Shown here: one piece after another, positions 23,300-36,568 of the stretch
How the letters are laid out: every line of letters starts with the position of its first letter
Numbering within the stretch: the stretch's first letter is position 1
NCBI GenBank assembly: GCA_002633005.1
Contig: NMRA01000522.1
Coordinates: forward strand, 147,683-211,682
From: Phoronis australis
Lineage: Eukaryota; Phoronida; Phoronidae
Direction: 5' to 3'
Length of the DNA stretch: 64,000 nucleotides
The notes under the pieces: model-generated
What the model saw: only the letters and a program-made list of their open reading frames with translations
What the model was told of the DNA's origin: nothing
Databases searched by the model: none
Made by a program: the position numbers and the translations under genes

Positions 23300-24690
23300 A
23301 ACTTTTCACACCAATGTCTGTATCTCTTTTAAATAGTTTAATGTACATTAACAGTGCTGGAAAATCCCCTGCAAGGTTGGTTACATGTACTTATTGATGA
23401 GTGTACGTGATTTTTGCTCTTTATAATGTACAAAATAATAATAGCCAGCATGTCGTTGCCATGGGAAAACTGAATCTTTCGTCAGTCTGGTAGCCAAACG
23501 TTATTGTCATCCAGCCATAGGCTAACTATGGAATAATGAGCATGTTTCTTTCATAACGAAGTCTGAAGTCATGAGCTCAAAACTGTGAGTGCCGATCACA
23601 ACAACTTTCATGGGAGAGGATACATGAGATTCAATCACTGAACAGAAACAATAAACAGTCTTATAATCAATTATGGAGATCAGTTTCTACCAAATTATCT
23701 TTTCCTCCAAGCTGCAGTACATTTCACTACATTATTTATCAATCGTAGGTCGCAAAAATTCATCAATTTCATAAATTTATCTTTGTCGGGGCAAGATCGA
23801 GACAAAAACATGAAGAAATATTCTTTATTCAGAGTACAAACTGCAGACGCAGACCAAGTGGTACTTGTCCACACTCAAATGATTGTCCTCATAAAAGGGA
23901 CACGTGCAAAATTTTCTATCATTCTGTGCAGGTCGGCCCTATTCAATTTTAGGTTTACGTTTTGAACACTTTAGTCTCGCCATTTAAGTAATTAAAATGC
24001 GTGGTACTGGTACATTTCTATGCACAAATCAGCTGTTCTGTTCCCTTGTTTGTCACTCTTAAAGATGACGATGGATTAAATAAATGTCAGCTGCGAAACT
24101 TATGCAAACACTTAGATTTACGATAAGAAACAATCGCAAACTAAGGCGTTTTCATTATTTAAAGCTTCATTTTGCCCTGTTTAGCTGGCTATAAACGAAA
24201 TTCGTATTCGTCTGTTTACTCCATTGAAAACGATGTCGTAATGTTCCTTATCGTTATTAACATGCAAATGCCTACATGCGCCATTTTCGATTTCGCAACT
24301 TTAGGTAAAGTAAACTCTAACGGGTTTTCTTGAGTCGCTGATGACTTCTTGTTGATTGCTCTTGTTGATGCGTAAATAGAATCCTATCACTGTGAGAAAT
24401 ATGAGACCTAAAAGACCTAATTCTAGTAGTGCAAAACTACAATGACGAAAAAACAAATAAATTTTGCTCTAAAACTGAACTCTATAGATTAGAATAATGA
24501 CATTTTCTGAATTTCTCACGAATTCTACCGCAGTTTAAAACATAACGCTAAGACGTGTTGTTTATAAATGATAAAATGAACCAAAGTGACAGGTGAATCC
24601 ACGAACAAGCATTTTTAGAGTAGGCTGAAAATCGTTAGGTAAGTGGATGATCAGTTACCACCGTAAATCATTATCACAGTGGAAATTACG
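23300..24690. other. Non-coding
   Basis: No recognised feature. Confidence 0.4.
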
Positions 24691-24695
24691 GCCTT

Positions 24696-24764
24696 AATAG
24701 TGAGCGAAAGCTCGCTTAATGATTACACATAATAGTGGGCGAAAGCACGCTTAATGGTTACGTA
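24696..24764. repeat. Two tandem 35-bp units with internal palindrome
   Basis: TAATAGTGAGCGAAAGCTCG… at about 24,697 is followed by TAATAGTGGGCGAAAGCACG…, each continuing CTTAATG(A/G)TTAC. In the first unit AGCGAAAGCTCGCT forms a small hairpin. Confidence 0.6.
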
Positions 24765-24887
24765 AAAGGCGGAAGTTGTCTTGCGACCAATAACACTAAG
24801 CTTGGAAAATTCATGTTCTAGCTCACCGCCATCAACCCATTGAGTGAGCGTGCTCGGTTGACGCAATTTCCGGATTTAGTCCTAAGA

Positions 24888-25230
24888 CCACGGTACAGGA
24901 ACTTGTAGCTCCCACAAAAATAAATAAAATGGGATGGGTCGGGTTTGACGGCACTTTTGTGACCTACATGGTAAGTGATTGCCGCCTATGGTTTTTCAGT
25001 AGTGCCTTGAAGTTGTTTTCAGTGAGTAAACCGAGTTCAAAAATGTGGCTTGTGCTCTTGTCTACTAGGATACGGAAGTGCCGCCATTTTGAGAGCACAT
25101 ACTTGTTGAATTCTTGGGGGAATCCAGGTGCCCTTCAGACAAGTAGAAATTGTCGAATATCTGGCTGGTAATGACATATTCTAACTTGAATTTGAAGAAT
25201 CTAGAGTGAAAGATCATTTGGATGATGTTC
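24888..25230 (+). repeat. Direct repeat A, copy 1
   Basis: Co-linear with 26,150-26,505: CCTAAGACCACG, GGGTTTGACG, GCTCTTGTCTACTAGGATAC, GAATCCAGGT and GGATGATG(T/G)TCTC recur in the same order. About 80% similar by eye. Confidence 0.7.
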
Positions 25231-26149
25231 TCTTTTCTTCCACCGGGAATTTCTGATTTTAAGTAAAATATGCCCAAATCGAACTTTTTGGGCATTTTTG
25301 ACATCTCGACTTTTTCACAATGGATATAGCAAGGTAAAAAGACATGGCTTTGTTGAATTTCTTTTTTTGAGAAACCCCATAACGTGTACTTTCTGTCAGA
25401 TATGCCTTTATTTCAGGCGTCCGAGCCAGCTTTGAAAACAAGGGCTTTGATTGACCCAGGCCAGTGATAAGGTCAAAATCAGTCACTGGTACTGGGGTCT
25501 TAGTCCTTTAATAAAAAGGTAAAAAGTGAATTTTGTAGCTATTGTGAGGGTTTATCATTTTTGAAAATCTTTTTATACTCTCGCATCAGTGGGGTGTTTT
25601 CTTCTGACTTAGGTATTGAAATATTTCTTAAAAAGCCCTAGTAAACAGCTTACCTGCAACTGCGATTTTTGGCTCGCTATAACCGTACTGTCAGGCCCGG
25701 TGTTGTTCGTTTTTATTCCAGAGGAAATCAAACGCTGTGGCAATTTACTGACACGATGTGAGTATTTCTGACAGATATCATGTAATTTTGACAAGTTACA
25801 AATAATATGAATTTCAGCATTGCATTTCTGCATGACGTACACCTCATTGACATGCCATTGTGTGTGTGCGGGGAGGACGGGGGGAGGGGGTAAACATGCG
25901 GGCTACTTATGCGACCAAATTTCCTGTAGCCAGGAATTGGCGTTACTAATATTAAAACTGAACACAATGAGTCAACTAATTCAGAGTGTCTTAAATGAGT
26001 GATTCCCCGTGTCTCAATATTTCTTTAATGCAATTTACCATATATATCCTTTTAAGGATTTCAAAAAATCTTTTTTTGAGTTTTGCTGTTTTATAGTAGT
26101 ATCAAGTCAGGAACAACCAACTGCGCATTTTAACATTTTCTTTGTTTTT

Positions 26150-26505
26150 AAGGTCTAAGACCACGTAACAGGTCCTTGTAGCTCCCCAAAAATGAAAAAT
26201 GGGGTGGCTCGGATTTGACGTCAGTTTTGTGAACTAAATGGGGAGTGATTGCCACAAACAGTATTTAGTGGATCCTTGAAGTTGTTCTAAGTATATTGAC
26301 AACAGAAATTTGGCCTGTGCTCTTGTCAACTAGGATACGAAAGTGCACGCATTTTCAGGGTACATCCTTGTTGAATCTTGAATCCTTGGCGCGAATCCAG
26401 GTACCCAACAGACAGGTGAAAATTGTCAAAAATGTGGCAGCTACTGACACATTTTAACCTAAATTTCTAGAATTTAGAGTAAAAGAGCATTCGGATGATG
26501 GTCTC
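26150..26505 (+). repeat. Direct repeat A, copy 2
   Basis: Second copy of the 24,888-25,230 repeat, 1.26 kb downstream. No LTR-like ends (TG…CA with target duplication) were found, so it looks like a dispersed or segmentally duplicated repeat. Confidence 0.7.
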
Positions 26506-26509
26506 ATCG

Positions 26510-28075
26510 TGGGCTTGTGAAAACCTTGATTGCTCTCAAGTTTCATAACAAAGTCAATTTTTTTCTTTCATGCAAATCGAGAAATTTTTACGTTGAATTC
26601 TCAATATTACTAAAAATAAGTAGAGACTCTTTTCATTCAACGGCCCTATTTTAAGTCACTATTTAAAATTTATTGTCAATTTTAGTGGCCCATTTCTTGA
26701 TTGAAATTCTGAAAGATTAAACATAAATTCTACACTCGACGAATTTTCATAAGTCAAGGCCACTGATTTAACTTTGGTTTTTCATTTCGAGTGTTTCCAA
26801 AGACAACATGTTCTCCCAAGGTTTTGCTTAGATAATTCCCGTGAATCACGTTTTCTCGGCTTCCTACGTGATGCACCAGGTAACAGCAGGAAATTGACCC
26901 CTGTTATTGTTTATACCTCATTTGCTTTATGATAACATTTCTGAAGATACTTGTAAGGCAATGTGAAGGTCACCACTGAAGCAGGGGGTCCAGGGTTAAA
27001 ACATTTGAAAATGTGCCTGACAGCTGACGAAAAAAAATAAACTGAACGCCAGCGCAGGTAGCAAATTTTTGTTTATAAACTCGAAGTCGAATTTGGAAAC
27101 AAAAAGATTGCCAGTGTAGACCGCGCTTTATCGATTTATTACGCATTCACTCGAATCTATTCAAAATACCAAACGGACAAACGTTAATCCTTGTTTACTT
27201 CGTTTCTGCAAGGCCCACAATGCAGAAATTTTGGTAAGTGAATCCACATCAGGGAAAATGAAACTGATCAATTTCGACTGAAGCATGGTGACTAAGCGTT
27301 AGTGACTTGTATATTGTAACTTCTGTATGTTTTGTATATGTAAGACTGTTCATTTGGGAACAAAATTTATTGGTAGATCTATTCGGATATCACAATGGTG
27401 GTCGCGCACCCATTTTCTGGTGTCTCCTTTCAATTCGCCTTGGAACTGTGAGTGGAGAAAGGCGCTCCATCTTTCATAAAAGAGAGCTCACTCATTCATT
27501 CTGTGTTTATTAATGGCGCTGTTCTGCTGAAGCACGACTTTAAGGCAGTTTCATGACAAAAGTATTTCTTCTCTCGAAAATTTTTTCCTTGAATCATTCA
27601 CTTTAACCGAGCTTCTCATTGCTAGTTCTGCACTCACCGATATTTACATGGCGGGTGTACATCCTGGGCATCTGACCAGACGTCTGCGGCCACGTCAATC
27701 ACTTGATTTGCGAAAAGATCTTGTTTTTAAACCGACAGCTCGGAGCACTTAGCACAGATGAACGAGGTGCGAACATTTCTCACAAGAAATTACGATTAAG
27801 ACTCCAGTATAGCCGGCCTCAGGTGTCTGCACTCTGAGTGTGGCCACTCCACAGGGTTCAAAATTGCGCTCAGTAGATTATTCGAGGTACCGGTCGAAAA
27901 TGATCAACAATCGTACCGTACTGAGCACCGACTGGCCCATGATCGCCAAACCAATTGCTCGATTCTGCCGCCGCTGCCACTCATGGGTGAGCTGTCATCC
28001 GGTAGCCGCTAGTTGTTCCAGCGTTTGAACACACATACATGTACTTTCCCCCCAGGCTTAGCAGTAGTTAAGGTT
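26510..28075. other. Non-coding
   Basis: No gene recognised. The stretch from 27,600 to 28,030 is somewhat richer in CpG, without a supported exon. Confidence 0.35.
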
Positions 28076-28079
28076 GGGT

Positions 28080-28830
28080 ACCGGTATACGGCGGGCAGCA
28101 TTCTGTAAGTAGCCAGCACAGTTTCCTCAATTTTTACCCATCCTCTGTGTCCAAGCGTCCATGTTGATGGGTATGACCTGTCTCGCGCTTTTTATTGCCC
28201 ATCTCTCCAGAGATAATTATTTTTACCTATTCCATTTTGCCTCCATATTTTTGTACTTCTATTTTGTCATAGCGACTGACCTTCAACATTTCGCCAACCT
28301 GGTCGTCTCCTTAACACTTCTAGCCAGCTTGTGACGCATATTTTTTATCTTTGGTACATATGACGATCATAAATTGTGTTTCACTCTTTAAACATATTTA
28401 AGTGTGCATATGGATCCTTCTTATCACCCCTTCTACGTTTTAGACCGGTCCACTAATTCCTTTGTGACGGATTATATGACATTTATTCCCATCCTCACGT
28501 GCCATGAGTGGTCAGCTGTCGGACTGATGGTTGTCACGTGCTTAGTATTTCCTTTGTTTGTAAACTCAGGTTTCAATCAGTTTTCTTGTGTACCCACCCA
28601 CTAGTCTCCTACTCTTTTGGCAGTTTCTTGTCCTTTTGTGTTACGATTAGTATTGCCCATCTTATTATTTTTACATATTATCTATTATTTTCACCCATAG
28701 TCTGTGTACTTATACTTTGTCATAATAAATGACCTTATTTCGCCAACCTCGATCTCCTGTACGTCTTTGAAAACAAGCTTGTGACGCACATTTTCAACTT
28801 TGGTACAAGATCATAAAAGGTCTCCCTAAC
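28080..28830 (+). repeat. Composite repeat block, plus orientation
   Basis: It contains two related 180-190-bp cores (28,185-28,380 and 28,640-28,825). Each has TATTGCCCATCT, a TTGTCATA…TGACC stretch, TTTCGCCAACCT and CTTGTGACGCA(T/C)ATTTT. Each core is preceded by a different unique segment. The same arrangement occurs inverted at 30,570-31,500. Confidence 0.6.
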
Positions 28831-28834
28831 TATT

Positions 28835-30560
28835 CAGTAAAAGTGCCAAATTTTCATTAATTTGTCAAAGGGATAGCATCGGTTTTACGGCCAAAAACTC
28901 ATTTTTGAGATAATTGTAGGATAGGATAGACTTTTTGAAGTTATTAGCTTTGACCAGAGTAATAAAACAACAAAATCCGTGATTTTTTGCGATTTTATTA
29001 CAAATCACTGTTGTCTGTAAGATATTCTTTGACATCAAGGCCGGTGGTTTTACCACTTAAATATTTAAATAATCTTGCTTTTATTGGGTGGGGCTTGCCA
29101 CACTACTTCTACCGGGGAACGATAGTCTGCATCCACGGGGATCCAATTTCAGTTCTATTCTGTGATGAAGATGGTCTCAGAAAAATAAGTTACTTTTCTC
29201 GCCGTCAAATGATGTAAAAATGAATTTGCTAGTCACGGCGCAAGCAGTACTGGCAGTGGGGCTGTCTGCCTCAACTATACATGTGAGCTGACAGCTCACG
29301 CCAACTGAAGGTGTGAATAATTATACGAATTGGATGAACTAGGCTAGCCGCAGGTCAGCTCAACTATGATTCACTTGGGCAGCCCACTGAGTTCCTAGCA
29401 GCAGTTGGGGCCAAATGATACACATGGTGAATCAAAATGTACTCACACTTCAGTACAGCGCTGAGAGTCAAGTTCAATTCATATGGGTCACATTTGCGTT
29501 CTGGTCTCCTGCATGTTTACACCTGTTTTGAAAGTGGTTGCGTGAGCCATCACGTGCTCTGTATGAACGGGAATTACAAACGACTCAGTTTTGGAGAACG
29601 AAAGTTTATTGCGCCCACTACTGGAAACTAAAAACGTCAAAAAAGTGCAAAGACAATTTATGTTCCCACGTTAATGAGCAAGGCGTCTGATTTAAAGACG
29701 TAATATCTTTTTGATCTTCTGTTTGGGAATGTTTAAAAACCATTAATCTTCTTCCTAAGTCAACAAATAATGCATTTATTGTTAGTTGTGAGTACATTTT
29801 GGGGCACACTGTAGAACTGTCCGAATTTCATCAACATCTTTGAGCTATCTCAGATATAGGCAAAAACCACTCAATTTACTTCGTTATTTGCGGATGGGAT
29901 TATAGAGATTTTTCCAACTTCAGCCTGTAACTAAGTGCACTGAAGCATCATCAATTTAGACAAGATTAGCTTCTGATTGTTAAAAAATTATCTATGAATC
30001 AGTTGATTTTCGTAGATACATAAATATATAAATCAGAAACCAACAAATTCTCTTTTAAACGAAACAGAATATTATGCACCAATTCCCATGCTCAGATTCG
30101 TGACGGGCAACCGGGGGAACGAACATGTGAGATGGGTCCACCGGGGGAACGTGTTTGACGGGTCATCCCACGGGGTTTAACAATCCCTTCAGAGAGAGGT
30201 CATACGCTTTTACCTTAATTGGCAAATTTCAAATCAGTTGTAAAACAACCTGTGTCAAAACATTGATTAATGATTGTGGGGAGTGGCTTTATAATGACCG
30301 GAGTAATCACTTCCATGAATTTGGTGGAAATGTTGCCAAATTTTGCCCAAGATTTCTATTTGAGATTTTAAAATTTTCCGATTTTAGTCTTGCTAACATG
30401 TATTTTGATTCATTTCAGAGGAAGCTAGTGCGTTTTATGAGTAAAACCTGAACTACGAAAATAGCTGAAATCTTTGTTTATGATCGCCAATACATGTATG
30501 TGCCTTAGTAAGTATGTTAGACATCTGCGGTGTACACGGCCCTGAAAAACCATACACAAG
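28835..30560. other. Non-coding
   Basis: No recognised gene. Around 30,107-30,150 ACCGGGGGAACG(A) is present twice, about 30 bp apart. Confidence 0.35.
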
Positions 30561-30569
30561 AATCTTGGC

Positions 30570-31500
30570 ATTTATGCTCGGAATATGTCCCGAAAATAAT
30601 AGGTGCGTCGCAAGCTCCGTTTCCAGAGATACAAAGGAGACCGTGTATAGGCGATATAAGGTCATTTATTATGACTGATAAGGTACAGGAATATGAGTGT
30701 ACAAATAACATAAAGATAAATTAATAATCTCTGGAAAGATGGGCAATAAAAAGCGCCAGCACTCAGGTAAGAGGAACTACCCAAAGTAGAGGGTGGTAGA
30801 GGGTGGGAAAAAATGGAGATTAGCTCGAACCTAAGTGCTGCTAAAGCGAAGTACTGATGGCAGGAAACATAACTTTCTTGAGAACAAGGGAGCCCTATGA
30901 CACGTGACAATCATCAGCCTATGGGAGCCAGGAGCAGTGACCAAACTCGTGGCAGTAATACAAACGAACCAATAGTGAGGCTGGAAATGGAATGTCCTAG
31001 TGCCTCGAGTGCAGGAGGACCGCATGCGAATCTACACAAGGGGTTATTGGACCAGTCCGAAAGATGGGGGTATAAGAGGGACGAGTCCATATTCTCACAT
31101 AAATACATTTAACGAGTGAAATATCATTTATGCTCGGAATATGTCCCGAAAATAATAGGTGCGTAGCAAGCTCCGTTTCCAGAGATACAAAGGAGACCGT
31201 GTATAGGCGATATAAGGTTATTTATTATGACTGATAAGGTACAGGAATATGAGTGTACAAATAACATAAAATAAAGTAATAATCTCTGGAAAGATGGGCA
31301 ATAAAAAGCGCCACGAGAGATGTTGAAGACAGCTCATGCCCATCCGCAGGGACGCACCAAAAGAAAAGGGAGGAAAGGGAGGTATTGTGTAGATTCGCAT
31401 ACTTACAAAGGCTGGCATCCGGATACCAAACCCTAACTCCAGGTACTCGAGAAAAAGGTGCAGGCAATACTGACACCGAAGGGCTACGGTAGGACCAAGG
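30570..31500 (-). repeat. Composite repeat block, minus orientation
   Basis: Two nearly identical direct copies of a 185-bp core lie at 30,574-30,759 and 31,132-31,313, separated by 372 bp. Complemented, each core starts TGGCGCTTTTTATTGCCC, has AATAAA in TCATAATAAATGACC, and ends in a CGAGCA-like sequence. The preceding segments also match those at 28 kb (for example GATG(A/G)TTGTCACGTG). Confidence 0.65.
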
Positions 31501-31504
31501 GGCA

Positions 31505-32980
31505 GGCAATACTGAAAACGGGGAGGGAAGGGAGGTTGCAGGCAAGAATGGGCAAAACGAATTTCTCACAAACGACTCCTAGTAACGGTCTTCAAAAGAA
31601 ATATTTTTATGATGGGAAAAGGTATCAACGTGTTATCACCATTGGATAAATCGACTGATAGCACTGCACGCGTTCCGAAGTTCCTGTTTGATAATCCCGA
31701 GCAGGATTTCATCATAGCATCCAAAGGAAGAGGTTTGTCCCCTGGTACCGAAGGAGAACGACATGCCATGACCAAACAGTGTACATCATGTCTGCTTGCC
31801 CTGAGAGCGTTGTCAGTTTGGAACCCCCTTTTACTTGATGAGTAGTCATTTTGTTGTTTTCCAAGCATCTTGAACTCCCAACGTGGCTCAGTAGAGCAAG
31901 CGTAAAACACGGTGATAATGAAACTAGGCTAGTGGGCTGGCTGCAATGCGCGAGAGAAATGGAGAATAAGGCGAGAGTAGGCGGCAGCTAGATGTCTGCA
32001 TTGCAGTTCACCTGAACATGAACGAGGATTCATGCGATATGAATCGGATAGTAAAAATTAGGCGCCTTAGTCTGTTATTGACCAGACTCAACTTGCTGCT
32101 TGTTAAGGTTAATGGTTCCCACTCTCCATGTTTGAAACAAAACATCATTTCGAAACGTAAATTTGACAACACAAAACTGTTGATAGTTCTCAGTCCCAAT
32201 CATGCAATCTGGAGAAACGGACGACAAATTTAACGAAGTTTAGCCCTGATGAGATTTACGTCTTGACGTAATTGATAAAAAAGTATATTTAACAAAATGT
32301 TGGGAAATATCTACCTGAGAATAATAGATTGGATATACGTAAAGTTTGAAGAAAGACAACTTTTCTAAAATGTAGCGACATGTTTCGGTGGTAAAACATC
32401 CACCATTGTCAACCTTTATTCAGAGAATGCTTGAATGGCTACAGGTACACCGAAAATTCCAAACCACGCAAAAATGCCAGAACAGGTTTGGCTAGAAATC
32501 AGCGAAGTAGTGTAACAGTATCAATGACTCATGGGAAACCTATGCATCGAGTTAGGGCGTTTCCGAACACTGAATGTGAATGGCATCACGAAGTTTCAAG
32601 CGATGGCGATTAGTACCAGTGGTCACTCATGTTAACGTATTAAAATACTAAATGTGTTAATAAAAATAATTTGAAATACTTTATTAACCAGTAAGAAAAA
32701 GCGGTTTGTGTAAAATTAACTCAATGTGATGTACTCAAAAAGTACATGTCAAAACAGATCATGCGCATGTAACAATCAGCTCATGTACGTACACGTGCAC
32801 TTTATAATTTCTTGCTTCCTAAATAGACATGTTCTAGATCAAAGAATGGTATGGCTGAAAGCATGTAATGTGTAATTAGAATTTGAAACACATTGATGAA
32901 GTAACACATGTTCGTTGAACATTGGGCAATTTTAGATTTTTGTGATCAGAGGAGCAAAATTCTATTGACATAGACCACTT
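31505..32980. other. Non-coding
   Basis: A small tandem GCAGGCAATACTGA pair lies at 31,460-31,520. The remainder shows no recognised feature. Confidence 0.35.
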
Positions 32981-32984
32981 CCAT

Positions 32985-33124
32985 GGTTCAGCGGTCATTT
33001 TTCAAACTGATGAATATCGAGTACTCGGATGTGTGACGTCACGATTGGAGTAGGTGAAGAAGGAAAGTTGGTTCCTCAGAAGAATTTCGTTGTAGCTGTG
33101 TCCAGTTCAGTTTTCCGCGTCTTT
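32985..33124 (+). pseudogene. BTB-domain fragment with a frameshift
   Basis: One frame reads FFKLMNIEYSDV and the next frame continues CDVTIGVGEEGKLVPQKNF, then VVAVSSSVF. Together they resemble the start of a BTB/POZ domain (…SDVTFxVGxE…xxPxHKxVLAxxSxVF), a protein-dimerisation domain common in animal BTBD and KLHL proteins. Homology ends at about 33,124, with no splice donor that fits. Probably a pseudogene scrap. Confidence 0.4.
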
Positions 33125-33129
33125 GTTCA

Positions 33130-34795
33130 TGCACGTATTACCCATCTTTTTGATATAACTGGATTCTCTGATCTACCTAGTAACATGCTCTTGACACGCC
33201 GTGACAGAAGCAGTCTCTTAACTGACATTTTCTAAAAATCTAATTAAAAACTTACTCCTTAACAGAAATCATCACGTGAAAATAATAAGTGACACTGGCC
33301 CGCCTGACGAAATAAGACAAGTCAACGAAGTTTTATTAGAGAAATCACATTTTAAACACAAGCAATATTTGTCGACATGTGACTGATCATAAAAATTGCC
33401 AACAGTACCTACGACTTTTTCGTACAATTAAGTAGCAAACGGGAAATGAGAGTCATTCACAAGACCTTGACACCAAAGTGAAGTGTCGGCGTAAGTGCGC
33501 GCACACGTCTTCTTCCCTGCTAATAAAATATGTAGGAAATTTGAAAATTTACACAGCAGAGAGACAGCATGGGCATGGCAATTACTACATGGAATATCTG
33601 CAATATAGATCCAGGAAATGGCATATTTTATACCTTTCTAGTGCCTGTACCTCAGTACTTTCGGAAACGGAAAATATACCGGCGACTTCAACAAGTAATA
33701 AGGACCAATTACGTAGTTAAGCGAAGTTAACCGGTGCTTTCAATTTTATTTAGGTGGCTTATATGAATGACCTTATTGAAATCAAATAGATGTTGCAATG
33801 CCGTCAGTTACCGACGAATAAAAATTTACCATTTTATGAATGACCTTGCCTTGTTCCCTTCTCAGCTTGGAAGTGATCGCTGGACTCGGCGATAACTGAC
33901 AGTAGTGGTTATTTCATCAGACCACTAAGCTCTTGCAGAGAACGGAAGTTTCCAAGACCAAATTTGACTTAGGAATAGTTTGAAACTTATTTCATAATGG
34001 TAAGTGGCCCAAGTCAAAATTTCTTTTCTGACAGAAAGCACAGGTTCAATACGGCTCTAAAGAGGCATGGAACCCTAAAGCTAGTCAAAATATCGTTTAA
34101 ACAATTCCTGGCGAAAGTACCATCTGACAGCGTCTACTACAGAGCTATTTACTTTCCCGGACAGGAAAGTTTCACGAAAAATCCTCAAAGTTCACATTTT
34201 TGAAAGACGCGCGAAGAAAAACCTGTAGTCACCGCAGTTTCTAATCTTACTCCCACTTACGACGATAAATGCGCGCATGCTCTCACAGCCATTCGACTAG
34301 TAGCAGATTAACAACTGAAGGATATTGACGGCAGATTATGAGGTGTGATCGCACTCCCAATCTGAAGTCGAGAGCACAGTATGAGGCACACCAGTGAAGC
34401 AAGACATTTCGCAGAGTTCCAAGTGTATTTTATAATTATAGTTGAATATTACGAGAACTTTCTAATTTCAACATCAATTGCCTCTTAATCAGGCTAACGC
34501 TTGAAGTCGCCATTGTTTTGTTTATGTCCAATGTCAAAGGTCACATTTTCCATATTAGAGAAATGTGCTAGGTCAATTTCTGGTCATACCAAAGAAGACG
34601 CGCTTTGCCTTCTGAAAAATTAATGAAGTGACGAGCAGATGTTTTTTTTTTTGAAAATTGAAACTAAAAGAAAAATGCTTTGACATAAACATAAATTTAA
34701 AATCTTTACAGCAAATCCTAAAAATATTTGGTGCCCACTTGAATTCGGTTTCAGTGGCAGAGAACCACTCTGAATAATGAAATTTAGTCTATTTT
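33130..34795. other. Non-coding
   Basis: No recognised feature. Confidence 0.4.
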
Positions 34796-34799
34796 TCAA

Positions 34800-35055
34800 A
34801 TTCCAAGGGCCGTTAAAAAGCTGACTTAAGTTCATTTTTAACTTTAATGTAAGATTTGTCTCAACTTCTAAACTTTGAAACTTCCACATCCTTTAAGTTT
34901 ATCAAAATTAAGACAAAACTTAAGTCAGAAATTTAAGTCAAACTTAAATCTCTTTTTTTGAAATGGACTTGAGACAGACTTAAGTTTTATCATCAAACTG
35001 ATTGAAATTTAAGATTAGTCTTCAGTTAGCTAAGTCAGTTTTCTTGGAACAGGTC
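34800..35055. repeat. TTAAGTC-rich MITE, copy 2
   Basis: The left end CCAAGGGCCGTTAAAAAGCT and the right end (complement CCAGGGACCTGTTCCAAGAA) are similar inverted repeats, followed on both sides by (A)CTGACTTA. The interior is rich in TTAAGT(C/T). Homologous to 15,880-16,115. Confidence 0.65.
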
Positions 35056-35059
35056 CCTG

Positions 35060-36205
35060 GCCTCTTTCAGGGAGTTGATGGTACTGTGTTTTGCAGATAA
35101 GCTAAAAACGTTGAAATAATGTAAGCCACATTTCTCATAAACCTTTTATTTTGATAATATATAGGGGTGTACAAAACGCAAACTTCACAAAGTATTACCT
35201 TTTGTACCTAATTCTAGTGGCAGACACTTGTTTAATATTAGTACATCCTCATGAATCCCTTTGGCAAAAAATGCAGGTTCACATTCACTTCCATCCATCC
35301 ATTCACAACTAGTATTATATTAAGCTCAGAATAGTAAGAGACACATTCGCAGTCATTCACTATTGGCTTTTAGCATGCAGGATAGTTTGAGGACATCATT
35401 CCATAATTAAGTCATTGCCTCAGTACAGTTAAAGATCTGGGATGCGTTCACTAAACGAAAGCACTATGCAAAAAGTAAGATCGTTGCAACACAAAACCAT
35501 GCAAAATGAGTGCTTCGTGAAAGTGCTTGCGACTTTTCTGGCATATCCCAGAAATTGGTGGCCATGGAAGTATTGGTCGATCAGGATCAGATTAGGATGT
35601 TGCATTATGAGATAAAATTCAAGGTTTCAGTTCCAACTGCACATGTCTAGGGAATGCACTGCTGACATGATGATAGCTTTACAATACTATTGCATAATGA
35701 GACATCCCCTCAACAGTACAGCTGCAGATCTGATGCTAGTTTGACAAATTCTCAGACCAAATCAGCAAAATCTATCCACAACAAAATGTGGACCAGAGGT
35801 AAGAGATCTATTCAAGTAGTAAACATCCAATCAAATTAACAGTACAAAGCCTAAATTAACAGTACAAAGCCTAAAGTTTCAGGACTTTTACTCTTAAACA
35901 CCCATGAATGGTTATTGAAAACCAAATTAATTGTTGGAACATTTAATAACTTAAGGAGGTTCAACAGAATTTGCACAAAGTGGAAGTATTGTCAGTGACT
36001 AATTTATAAAACATTTGAATACTGTTGATTACTGATTACACTTAATTGAAAAATATTGATTGTGCATTAAGCTTTAGTTACTAAAGTATAACTTGGTCGC
36101 GTTAAATAGAAAAAGGCTTAAACAAGTATAAACACTTGCATCTTAATTAGTGGTAAAACACCAAATTTGAATTTATCAAGAAAGAAACTTCACGCCAACA
36201 AAACT
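35060..36205. other. Non-coding, presumed 3' flank of the minus-strand gene
   Basis: One 20-bp tandem duplication (CTAAATTAACAGTACAAAGC twice) lies at 35,833-35,873. Nothing else was recognised. Confidence 0.4.
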
Positions 36206-36212
36206 TATTTCA

Positions 36213-36448
36213 CTATACCAACATAACATTATCACCATACAGTGAAATACAATCATGACCTTGAACTTGGCCTGCTTTCTTATGTGGCATTGTTTGAACT
36301 GAAATAGCTCCAGAAGTCCTCGGAGCATAATTTTTTCTTACTTCATAGATAACATGTGGAGCATCAAAGACATCAAAGAACTTGTAAAAGTCAATTTCAT
36401 GTTTTTGCAAGAGGAAATGCCTTTGTTTAAGTGGCTGCAAAGGAAAAA
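36213..36448 (-). CDS. Terminal exon of an unknown gene
   Basis: A minus-strand frame runs about 78 codons to a TAG at 36,213. Segments include KQRHFLLQKHEIDFYKFFDV, APHVIYEVRKNYAPRTSGAI and KKAGQVQGHDCISLYGDNVM. Two possible acceptors exist: TTAG|TT at 36,449, which joins the upstream exon in phase, and CCTTTGCAG|CC at 36,435, which has a better pyrimidine tract but gives an early stop in that frame. Amino-acid usage looks coding. No domain is recognised. It lies 3' of the MAD2 stop on the same strand, so it is either a separate small gene or unusual 3' sequence. Confidence 0.35.
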
Positions 36449-36568
36449 CTAATTGCATAACTACCACATTTTTTGCAAATTTATAGTTAGACAACGACTA
36501 AACATCAATGGTATACTGAAATTGGATCAATGCCGCTTTAAAGCACAAGTGGGTTGATGAACTCTTAC

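Noticed and set aside
30574-31313. TRIM-type LTR element made of the two 185-bp cores
   Set aside because: No target duplication, primer-binding site or polypurine tract, and homology to the 28-kb block extends outside the supposed LTRs.
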